Positions 7,851-13,974 of a DNA stretch of 13,974 nt are shown here, piece by piece. This DNA is from Candidatus Zipacnadia bacterium (GTDB taxonomy: Bacteria > Armatimonadota > Zipacnadia > Zipacnadales > Zipacnadaceae). The DNA lies in assembly GCA_029821255.1 (NCBI GenBank), contig JALGTS010000005.1, positions 1 to 13,974 on the forward strand, read 5' to 3'. The position numbers were made by a program, and so were the translations under genes. How positions within the stretch are numbered: position 1 is the first letter of the stretch; each line of letters opens with the position of its first letter. The notes beneath the pieces were generated by a model that ran no database searches, was not told where the DNA came from, and was given only the letters and a program-made list of their open reading frames with translations.

Positions 7851-7901
7851 CAGCAAAGCGATCGGTACTTAATATATTGTGTTGCTTAGGAGGCAGGTCA
7901 G

Positions 7902-9311
7902 ATGAACCAGAAAACAACTTTCGGTGTGTTGGTCGGTAACAGGGGGTTCTTTCCGAGTCATCTTATTGAGTCAGGACGCAAGGAGATATTGCACAAGCTG
8001 GAAGAGAGCGGATTTGGGGCGGTGGTGCTGGATACTGAGACTACACCATACGGTTCCGTAGAGAGCCTGGAGGATGCCAAGAAATGTGCAGCTTTATTCA
8101 AAGAGCATGCTGGCGAGATTGACGGCATATTAGTGACACTGCCTAACTTTGGTGACGAGCGAGCGGTGGCGGAGACAATTCGCCGAAGCGAGCTGGACGT
8201 GCCGGTGCTGGTACATGCCTTTCCTGATACGCTGGGGAGGATGTCTCTGGCTGACCGCCGCGATAGCTTCTGTGGCAAGATGTCGGTATGCAATAACCTG
8301 GCACAGTATGGTGTGAAATATTCGCTGACCACCAGACATACAGAAGCAGTGGAGAGCGAGCAGTTTGCGGCGGACATAGAGTGGTTTGGGGCGGTTTGCC
8401 GTGTTGTCGGCGGGTTGAAAGAGGCACGTATTGGGGCAATTGGGGCGCGAGTTGCGCCTTTCAAGACAGTGCGCTTTAGTGAGAAGATCCTGGAGGCTTC
8501 CGGTATTTCGGTGGAAGTGGTTGATTTGGGTGAGATTCTGTGTCAGGTGGACAGGCTGGATGATGAGGCCCAACAGGTGCAGAACCAACTTGCTGAGGTG
8601 CGGGACTATGTTCCGCTGGACGATGTCCCCGAGCCAGCCTTAATCAAGATGGCCAAGCTTAAGCTGGTGATTGACCAATGGCTTGCTGAGAATGAAATTG
8701 ATGCCTTTGCCTTCCAATGCTGGGATGCTATAGAGAAATATTTAGGAATTGTGCCTTGTGCGGTGCTGAGCATCTTTAGCCAGAGGCTGATTCCAGCGGC
8801 CTGTGAGGTTGACATCACCGGGGCAATAGGCATGTATGCTATGGCACTGGCCTCGGGCAAGCCCAGTGCGTTGTTGGACTGGAACAACAACTATGGTGAC
8901 GACCCTAATAAGTGCGTTTTGTTCCATTGCAGCAATCTGCCGAAAGATGTGTTTGAAGAGGTGTCTATGAGTAGGCAGGACATTTTGGCCGACAGTGTTG
9001 GGGCAGATAATGCCTGGGGTGCCTGCGTGGGGCGCATCAAACCGGGGCCGTTTACCTATACCAGAGTGTCTACCGATGATGTGGCCGGAGTTGTGCGGGC
9101 GTATACCGGCGAGGGCCAGATTACGGACGATCCGCTGGAGACATTTGGGGGATATGGTGTGGCGGCAATTCCTAATCTACAGAGCTTGCTGAATTACATT
9201 TGCAGCAACGGTTTTGAGCATCACGTCGCCATCAACCAGTCGCAGGTGGCTGCTGCCATATATGAAGCTATGGATAACTACCTGGAGTGGGATACCTATT
9301 ATCATCAATAG
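7902..9311 (+). CDS. COG2407 sugar isomerase (L-fucose/L-arabinose isomerase fold), candidate arabinose isomerase
   Basis: 469 residues, started by ATG with AGGAGG (7888-7893) 8 bases upstream. The protein is not AraA but belongs to the FucI/AraA-fold COG2407 group. It has two N-terminal alpha/beta domains (VLVTLPNFGDE; FGAVCRVVGGLKEARIGAIG), then AFQCWDAIEKYLGIVPC, AACEVDITGA, ALLDWNNNYGDD and a C-terminal HHVAI. Likely metal ligands are Glu302, Asp326 and His440 or His441. The 24-residue Glu-to-Asp spacing equals that of Glu337 and Asp361 in E. coli FucI as I remember them, whereas AraA uses two Glu. Such enzymes convert an aldose into its ketose with Mn2+. Because araB and araD lie directly upstream and no araA is present, the likely reaction is L-arabinose to L-ribulose; another L-aldose is possible. 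The gene ends just before a hairpin. Confidence 0.85.
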   Translation: MNQKTTFGVLVGNRGFFPSHLIESGRKEILHKLEESGFGAVVLDTETTPYGSVESLEDAKKCAALFKEHAGEIDGILVTLPNFGDERAVAETIRRSELDVPVLVHAFPDTLGRMSLADRRDSFCGKMSVCNNLAQYGVKYSLTTRHTEAVESEQFAADIEWFGAVCRVVGGLKEARIGAIGARVAPFKTVRFSEKILEASGISVEVVDLGEILCQVDRLDDEAQQVQNQLAEVRDYVPLDDVPEPALIKMAKLKLVIDQWLAENEIDAFAFQCWDAIEKYLGIVPCAVLSIFSQRLIPAACEVDITGAIGMYAMALASGKPSALLDWNNNYGDDPNKCVLFHCSNLPKDVFEEVSMSRQDILADSVGADNAWGACVGRIKPGPFTYTRVSTDDVAGVVRAYTGEGQITDDPLETFGGYGVAAIPNLQSLLNYICSNGFEHHVAINQSQVAAAIYEAMDNYLEWDTYYHQ

Positions 9312-9340
9312 ATGCTATGGCTGTGAGATTTACGGGGGGG

Positions 9341-9367
9341 CAGGCCTCCGGCCTATGGGGAGGCTTG
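9341..9367. terminator. Hairpin between convergent genes, probable terminator
   Basis: CAGGCCTCC (9341-9349) pairs with GGAGGCTTG (9359-9367): nine pairs with one G-U and a 9-base loop. It is preceded by a run of seven G (9334-9340). It sits 30 bases after the isomerase stop and just beyond the stop of the convergent dGTPase gene, so it could serve both. No T-run follows on the plus strand, so intrinsic termination would be weak. Confidence 0.45.
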
Positions 9368-9375
9368 AAGTTGTG

Positions 9376-10440
9376 TTATAGCTCTTCAAACGAGGGGAAG
9401 CCGGCGGGTAGGAAGTGTTGTAGGTAGCGGCTGCGGGCAAAGCGATCGGTCATACCCGCGATATAGTCACAAACTTGGCGAGCGCGGGCTCTGGGATCTG
9501 CTGGGGGAGTGCCATTGATCTCGGCAAAGGCCTGGTCGTCTTCCATATAGAGGTCAAATAGTCTGCGAATGATGCCGGATACCTTGTTGGTTTCGGCGCG
9601 GATGCGGGGTGACTGGTATACCTGCTCTAACAAGAAGTCTTTGAGCGCATCAGTTGCCTCCAGGACCTTGCGGCTCATAGAGAGGCGCGGTTGATCCAAG
9701 CTGTGCTCGATAAGATCACGAACTATAGTCCCTACCCGCTGGCTATGGCGTTCACCTAACACTTTTGTGACTACCGTCGGCACTTGTTGGGCAGATAAAA
9801 AGCCGGTGCGCAGGCAGTCGTCGAGGTCGTGGGTAAGATAGGCGATACGATCGGCGACCCTGACCACCATTGCCTCCATAGTGGGCGCCTTGGTTTCCTC
9901 CAGGTCTGTCTGCAAATCCTTCATTGACTTGCTGTGGGCCACGATCCCCTCTCGGGTTTCCAGGGAAAGATTAAGACCTTGCCCTCCCCTTTCCAGTACA
10001 TCTACTACGCGGAGGCTGTGTTCATGGTGAGCAAAGTGGGCCTGGGGGTCATAGGCGCGGTAAGCCTGGTCCAGGCTGTCCTCGCCAGCATGCCCGAAGG
10101 GCGTGTGACCAACGTCGTGGGCCAGCGCAATTGCCTCTGTTAGATCCTCATTCAAATGCAGCGCCTTAGCGATAGTGCGAGCGATCTGGGAGACTTCTAA
10201 AGTATGGGATAGCCGCGTGCGCAGATGGTCCTCACGTGGCGCTATGAAGACCTGGGTCTTCTGAGCCAGACGCCGGAAGGCTCGGCATAGATGGATAATC
10301 CGATCCCGGTCACGCTGAAAGATAGTGCGGACTGGACAAGGCGGCTCAGGGCGGGCTCGCCCAGCGGACTTGGCACTGAGCGTAGCATATGGGCTCAGGT
10401 ATTCGGACTCGTGCCGTTCAATCTGCTCGCGGATAGTCAT
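9376..10440 (-). CDS. dgt: dGTPase-like HD-domain triphosphohydrolase (Dgt family)
   Basis: 354 residues from the ATG at 10440. The frame is open 36 codons further upstream, but family members typically begin with MTIREQIE as here. HD metal ligands are in order: His79 (RLSHTLEVSQIAR), His108-Asp109 (AHDVGHTPFGHAGE) and Asp197 (VADRIAYLTHDLDD). Family features also include FRRLAQKTQVF and HHEHSLRVVDVLE. The length fits the shorter, widespread dGTPase-like type rather than E. coli Dgt, which is about 500 residues. These enzymes hydrolyse a dNTP to the deoxynucleoside and tripolyphosphate and so adjust dNTP pools; the preferred nucleotide is uncertain, and the symbol is by family only. It is a housekeeping gene on the opposite strand to all its neighbours, dividing the polysaccharide/pentose block from the export block. 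The promoter appears to lie directly before the start codon. Confidence 0.93.
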   Translation of the reverse strand: MTIREQIERHESEYLSPYATLSAKSAGRARPEPPCPVRTIFQRDRDRIIHLCRAFRRLAQKTQVFIAPREDHLRTRLSHTLEVSQIARTIAKALHLNEDLTEAIALAHDVGHTPFGHAGEDSLDQAYRAYDPQAHFAHHEHSLRVVDVLERGGQGLNLSLETREGIVAHSKSMKDLQTDLEETKAPTMEAMVVRVADRIAYLTHDLDDCLRTGFLSAQQVPTVVTKVLGERHSQRVGTIVRDLIEHSLDQPRLSMSRKVLEATDALKDFLLEQVYQSPRIRAETNKVSGIIRRLFDLYMEDDQAFAEINGTPPADPRARARQVCDYIAGMTDRFARSRYLQHFLPAGFPSFEEL

Positions 10441-10450
10441 AGACAACCCA

Positions 10451-10459
10451 ATTATATCA
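10451..10459 (-). promoter_or_regulatory. Extended -10 promoter immediately upstream of dgt
   Basis: On the minus strand the sequence reads TGATATAAT, a perfect extended -10 (TG-n-TATAAT). Only 10 bases separate it from the ATG at 10440, and no -35 is recognisable. Transcription would start within a few bases of the ATG, giving a leaderless or nearly leaderless mRNA. This agrees with the absence of a Shine-Dalgarno in the bases between. Confidence 0.5.
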
Positions 10460-10495
10460 TTAAAGACAAGACATTGGTAGGCACAAAAGTTGCAG

Positions 10496-10517
10496 GGTAT
10501 TGATGGGAAGGAATACC
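10496..10517. repeat. Inverted repeat GGTATT-N10-AATACC in the divergent region
   Basis: GGTATT (10496-10501) and AATACC (10512-10517) are perfect 6-base arms separated by 10 bases, so their centres are 16 bases apart. The repeat lies upstream of the dgt promoter and upstream of the export gene. The layout could suit a dimeric regulator, but an unstructured coincidence is possible. Confidence 0.3.
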
Positions 10518-10574
10518 TCTTACTTGCGGGAATATAGTCTCCGAGCATAGAGGGCGAGCGAAAGGTCAGTATAA

Positions 10575-10588
10575 GGACACTGATGTCC
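10575..10588. repeat. Inverted repeat GGACA-CTGA-TGTCC
   Basis: GGACACTGATGTCC has perfect 5-base arms around a 4-base loop. It directly abuts the left AGTTAACT site and follows a TATAAG (10570-10575) that could be a -10 for the export gene. It could be an operator half of a compound site or a small hairpin. Confidence 0.3.
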
Positions 10589-10617
10589 AGTTAACTACTA
10601 CGCTCCGATAGTTAACT
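10589..10617. promoter_or_regulatory. Paired AGTTAACT palindromes, candidate operator
   Basis: The perfect 8-base palindrome AGTTAACT occurs at 10589-10596 and again at 10610-10617, with a 21-base centre-to-centre distance, about two helical turns. Read as one unit, GTTAACTA (10590-10597) and TAGTTAAC (10609-10616) also form a larger perfect inverted repeat with an 11-base spacer. It lies about 80 bases upstream of the SLBB gene and about 150 bases from dgt. The geometry is that expected for two dimers bound on the same face of the helix. No regulator gene is in the window. Confidence 0.45.
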
Positions 10618-10694
10618 CGTCCTCCTCATATATCTTAAGCACCCCTTGTTGCCTGAATTGGCTTGGGTGGTGAGCTGGAGGTATCAGACGAATT

Positions 10695-13430
10695 ATGCAT
10701 GCGGTGTCGTGGAAATTCAGCGGTGTAGAGGCGTGGGTAGTAGTTATTGGGCTGTTGGTGTGGGGATCAGGGGAAATGGGTATCTGCGCGGTGCTGCCGA
10801 CTCCTACTGAACAGCAGGCAGCGGCAGAGATAACCGGGCAACCGAGCGGCGCTCAACAACCTCTACCATCTGTTGCCGGCGAGGAGCAGCCCGAAGTACA
10901 GCCCTCAACAGGGAAAGGGAGCAAAGAGCAGGAACTCGGCGAGTCTTTCCGATGGCAGCGTGCCGAGCAGGACTGGCAACTACCCGAGGAGATGCGCCTA
11001 GAAAATCTTAGACGGTTTGGAGAGGAACTATTCGCTCGTACTGGTGGCGAGGAGCCACGCACTCTGAATATGCCTGTCTCCCCCCAGTATGTTGTGGGGC
11101 CTGGTGATGAGCTTGCCATCCGCACCTGGAGTGAGGGCATTGAGCACCTCAACACCACGGCACTTGTTTCCTCGGAGGGCACCATCTATCTGCCCCTGGC
11201 CGGGGAGATTCAGATAGGCGGGCATCCTCTGGGTGCTGTCCGCGACACAATTGAGGAGAAGCTTGGCCAGTTTTATGTTGATAGCCAAACGACAGTAACG
11301 GTTAGTAAACCTCGTATGGTTACGGTATATGTCACGGGGGATGTGGTTAGGCCAGGCCGCTACGGGTTGAGTGGAACGGCGACCGTATTGACGGCTCTGT
11401 ATATGGCGGGTGGCCCCAGCGAAGCTGGCTCGCTGCGCGATATTCGCTTGATAAAGCAGCGGCAGGCCCCTGTTAGAATTGACCTCTATCCTTATCTACT
11501 TGAAGGCCGGCCGCTTGCTGATCCCCCTCTGGAGAATGGCGATACCGTCTTTGTGGGAAAAGTCGGTGCCGAGATTGGAGTAGCAGGCCAGGTGCGCCGC
11601 CCTCGGCGCTATGAGATAGCCGGCTCGCTTACCTGTCGGCAAGCAATAGAGCTGGCTGGTGGCCCATCTCCGGACGGGTCACTGAGAGACGTTACGGTGT
11701 GGCGGGTTGTTAACCATCGCTGCCAGGAAGTAGTGAGCCTGGATCTGACCGAGGCTGCCGCAAATACAGGCGAAGGCGAGTTTGTCTTGCAGGCTGGGGA
11801 TGTGGTGGTGGTCGCACCCGTAGATAAGATGCCAGAGAATGCGGTGCGCATCACTGGAGCCGTGCGGCGTCCGGGCATCTATCAAGTAGAGCCGCAGATG
11901 ACAGTTGGTGATCTCATTTCACTGGCTGGAGGGTTGAAGGAGGGCGCTTACCTTGATTACGGGGAGGTTCGCCGCCTTGACGAGTATGGCCAGCACCACT
12001 ATGCGAGCTTCTCCGTACGAAACGCTCTGGATGCTGCGCCAGATTCATTGGTTCTTGCCCCTTACGACGAGGTTCGCATCTTCTACCGCTATGAGGCTAC
12101 CCCGATTACCTATGTGCGGATAGTCGGCCCGGTACAGAGCCCGGGGCAATACCAATGGTGGGCCGATATGCGCATCAAAGACCTGGTTATGCAAAGTGGT
12201 GGGGTTACCGAGGAGGCTTATCTGGAGCAGGCTGTCTTACTGCGCCTGCAACCTGATGGGCAGCGTCACATCATGACAATCAACCTGCAAGAGGCCCTCG
12301 CTGGCGATTCATCCAATAATATTGAGCTGGAGCCGGGTGATATTCTGCGACTAACCGCGCGCAGACCTCCGGATAAGGTCCATATTGCTGGTTTTGTTCG
12401 CGAAGCCGGCGACTATGATTGCTTTGAGGGTATGAACGTTAGCGATCTGATCCACGCTGCCGGCGGGCTTAGTCCGGGCGCTGGTGACACAATTGAGTAT
12501 GCTCAAGGCCGCCAGGCCGGGCCAGCCACCGTACACCGTCTGAAGCTTGAAGTCCGGGACGATGGGCAGATTACTGTAGAGCCCGATGTTTTGCTGGGCA
12601 GTGATGATGTGGTAACAGTACTGGGCCGCGGCGACTTCCGACAGCAGCCGGCGGTGGTGTATGTCAGTGGTCAGGTCAAAAATCCCGGTGCATATGTTCT
12701 GCGAGGTAGCACAAAGGAGCAAGAAACTGTATACGACTTGCTGCAAAGAGCTGGCCCCTTACTGGATAATGCTGACCCCGATGGTATTGTAATCTATCGC
12801 CCCAGCGAACAGGCTTTGGCCAAGGGCCAACGTCAGAATCTGGAACAGATTGTGGCTATGTATAATCGTGAGGCGGCCGGTTATATGTTGCAGGGGAAAG
12901 AGGAGGCTCAACGTGCTGTGCTCGCTGAGCAGGTGGGCTCCAATGTGGGACGGCTTCTCACGGGTGAGGGTGGGCCAGCCTTGGTGGTCCCGCCTCGTCA
13001 TCTCAGCCTTACAGCATGGGTAAGCGGTATCCCGGTAGAGGGAGGCAAGCTGCTGGAAACTCACGGGGAGGAAGCGAATGTTTTAGTGCAAGATGGCGAT
13101 ACGATTGTCGTGCCCAAAATCCGCAACACAGTGGCAGTGCTGGGGGCTGTTATTCGGCCGGGGAAGGTGCCGTACCGTCAGGGGGCGGGGATTGATCACT
13201 ATATAGATATGGTGGGCGGGCCCGCTGATGATGCTGCTGTTGGTCGGGTGGTCGTAGTACGGGCCAATGGTGCGGCGCACCGCCGTAGCCAGGTAAAAGA
13301 AGTCAGGCCAGGCGATGTGATCATCGTCCCTTCTGATTATATGGTGAAGACGGTTCGTACCGACACTACCTTCCAACTAATACTTAAAACCCTGGGCAGC
13401 CTGGCTGCTACATTTTTAGTGTTTGGGTAA
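10695..13430 (+). CDS. Polysaccharide export protein, Wza/GumB-like, with about seven SLBB repeats
   Basis: 911 residues, more than twice the length of Wza (about 380). An N-terminal hydrophobic stretch (11-32) looks like a signal sequence; Cys31 is near its end but lacks a canonical lipobox. A low-complexity linker rich in Gln, Glu and Pro follows (about 35-80), then a Poly_export domain (about 129-205: YVVGPGDELAIRTW, GTIYLPLAGEI). SLBB-type repeats then begin near residues 209, 294, 382, 472, 560, 654 and 812. Each opens with a G-x-V-x-x-P-G-x-Y-like strand and ends with an AGG-like turn. A hydrophobic helix closes the protein (893-911), possibly the outer-membrane element. Role: ring-forming channel that carries polymer across the periplasm and outer membrane. 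The ATG has GGAGGT (10677-10682) 12 bases upstream, a long spacing. Codon use is less G-rich than in the genes at 1729-3120. A sugar transferase follows after 39 bases. Confidence 0.88.
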   Translation: MHAVSWKFSGVEAWVVVIGLLVWGSGEMGICAVLPTPTEQQAAAEITGQPSGAQQPLPSVAGEEQPEVQPSTGKGSKEQELGESFRWQRAEQDWQLPEEMRLENLRRFGEELFARTGGEEPRTLNMPVSPQYVVGPGDELAIRTWSEGIEHLNTTALVSSEGTIYLPLAGEIQIGGHPLGAVRDTIEEKLGQFYVDSQTTVTVSKPRMVTVYVTGDVVRPGRYGLSGTATVLTALYMAGGPSEAGSLRDIRLIKQRQAPVRIDLYPYLLEGRPLADPPLENGDTVFVGKVGAEIGVAGQVRRPRRYEIAGSLTCRQAIELAGGPSPDGSLRDVTVWRVVNHRCQEVVSLDLTEAAANTGEGEFVLQAGDVVVVAPVDKMPENAVRITGAVRRPGIYQVEPQMTVGDLISLAGGLKEGAYLDYGEVRRLDEYGQHHYASFSVRNALDAAPDSLVLAPYDEVRIFYRYEATPITYVRIVGPVQSPGQYQWWADMRIKDLVMQSGGVTEEAYLEQAVLLRLQPDGQRHIMTINLQEALAGDSSNNIELEPGDILRLTARRPPDKVHIAGFVREAGDYDCFEGMNVSDLIHAAGGLSPGAGDTIEYAQGRQAGPATVHRLKLEVRDDGQITVEPDVLLGSDDVVTVLGRGDFRQQPAVVYVSGQVKNPGAYVLRGSTKEQETVYDLLQRAGPLLDNADPDGIVIYRPSEQALAKGQRQNLEQIVAMYNREAAGYMLQGKEEAQRAVLAEQVGSNVGRLLTGEGGPALVVPPRHLSLTAWVSGIPVEGGKLLETHGEEANVLVQDGDTIVVPKIRNTVAVLGAVIRPGKVPYRQGAGIDHYIDMVGGPADDAAVGRVVVVRANGAAHRRSQVKEVRPGDVIIVPSDYMVKTVRTDTTFQLILKTLGSLAATFLVFG

Positions 13431-13469
13431 GCCGTGTCGGCATTGAGGCGCAAGCGTCGGTGAGTTGCT

Positions 13470-13974
13470 GTGAGCGAGCTACAGCATGGATATCATGGTA
13501 TAGCTCAGCACGTTGAATCTCCTATTGGCTATATCTCCGCTAATGACTCTGGGGGTACTGCTGCAGATAGCGAGCGAGCCCTTGCTGCTGGCTTCTGCCA
13601 GGTGCCAGCCACCATGTATAGTCGCTATGGCAAGCGCATAATGGAGGTTCTTATTGTTGTTTTGTTGCTCCCGGTGCTTATGTTGATACTTGCAGTATGC
13701 GCCTTGCTCATAAAGATATTTAGTCCCGGGCCAGTCTTTTATTGGCAGGAGCGTGTCGGTTATAACGGCGAGCATTTTTGGCTGGTCAAGCTGCGCACGA
13801 TGGCCCCCAACGCCGAAAGCGAAACCGGGCCTGTCTGGGCCACCGAGAACGATCCCCGGATAACACGGCTGGGAAGGTGGTTGCGCAAGGCCAGAATAGA
13901 TGAATTGCCGCAACTGGTCCATGTACTGACTGGGCAGATGGCTCTTATTGGCCCTCGTCCTGAACGCCCGCAGT
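13470..13974 (+). CDS. Polyprenyl-phosphate sugar-1-phosphate transferase (bacterial sugar transferase), 3' end cut by window edge
   Basis: 168 residues are present and the frame runs off the window. The GTG at 13470 is the first start after an in-frame TGA at 13461-13463 and has a weak GGTGAG upstream; ATG 13614 (residue 49) is the alternative. Residues 1-48 are polar and not part of the family core. A single hydrophobic segment with a central Pro (57-81, Pro68) is followed by the monotopic phosphoglycosyl transferase core: SPGPVFYWQERVG, FWLVKLRTM, DPRITRLGRWLRK, RIDELPQL with the catalytic Asp144-Glu145 pair, and MALIGPRPE. Roughly 40-60 residues are missing. There is no four-helix N-terminal domain as in WbaP/WcaJ. 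It transfers a sugar-1-phosphate from a UDP-sugar to undecaprenyl phosphate, the first step of the repeat unit, at the inner membrane. The 39-base gap suggests co-transcription with the export gene. Confidence 0.9.
   Translation, partial: MSELQHGYHGIAQHVESPIGYISANDSGGTAADSERALAAGFCQVPATMYSRYGKRIMEVLIVVLLLPVLMLILAVCALLIKIFSPGPVFYWQERVGYNGEHFWLVKLRTMAPNAESETGPVWATENDPRITRLGRWLRKARIDELPQLVHVLTGQMALIGPRPERPQ

Noticed and set aside
8130..8588. Minus-strand open frames of up to 168 codons within the isomerase gene
   Set aside because: Several overlapping antisense frames arise from the same strongly coding plus strand; none has a recognisable domain or ribosome site.
10533..10538. TATAGT as the -10 of the export gene
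   Set aside because: It has no -35 or extended -10 element; TATAAG at 10570-10575 is equally weak, so the promoter of this gene remains unassigned.
10441..10548. 36-codon in-frame N-terminal extension of dgt
   Set aside because: Family members begin with MTIREQIE-like sequence at 10440, and a near-perfect extended -10 promoter lies inside the extension.
13479..13922. 147-codon minus-strand open frame at the right edge
   Set aside because: The plus strand encodes the full set of sugar-transferase motifs, so the antisense frame is a shadow.

Overview
The window looks like chromosome of a diderm (Gram-negative-type) bacterium that makes an exopolysaccharide or capsule. The sign of two membranes is an outer-membrane-type polysaccharide export protein (Poly_export plus SLBB repeats), together with a GumC/Wzz-like chain-length protein. 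Most genes are preceded by strong purine-rich Shine-Dalgarno sequences, and GTG starts are in use. I cannot assign a phylum from the sequence alone. I see no tRNA, rRNA, CRISPR array, insertion sequence or integrase.

Layout. 1-290 holds no convincing gene. 291-3120 (+) has two overlapping polysaccharide-assembly genes, a GNVR-type chain-length determinant without a tyrosine-kinase domain and a Wzy-like membrane polymerase. After a 121-base gap with a good extended -10 promoter, 3242-9311 (+) has five closely spaced genes: a GHMP kinase of the fucokinase/heptokinase type, a GT4 glycosyltransferase, ribulokinase (araB), L-ribulose-5-phosphate 4-epimerase (araD) and a COG2407 (FucI/AraA-fold) isomerase. 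A hairpin at 9341-9367 separates this run from a convergent dGTPase-like HD hydrolase (9376-10440, -). A 254-base divergent intergenic region with several inverted repeats, including two AGTTAACT palindromes 21 bp apart, leads into a second rightward polysaccharide block: a 911-residue Poly_export/SLBB protein and a polyprenyl-phosphate sugar-1-phosphate transferase cut by the right edge.

How the genes fit together. The sugar transferase would start the repeat unit on the lipid carrier, the GT4 enzyme would extend it, the Wzy-like protein would polymerise it, the GNVR protein would set chain length, and the SLBB protein would form the periplasmic/outer-membrane conduit. Between these lies what reads as an L-arabinose pathway (isomerase, kinase, 4-epimerase). 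Its isomerase is not AraA: it is a COG2407 protein with FucI-like metal-ligand spacing. The sugar-1-kinase at the head of this run could supply an activated sugar to the polymer, so the run may couple pentose use with polymer synthesis; that link is inference.

Nothing here is clearly a wholly new system. The most informative points are the non-orthologous arabinose isomerase candidate, the embedding of a pentose operon in a polysaccharide locus, and the paired palindromes upstream of the export gene.
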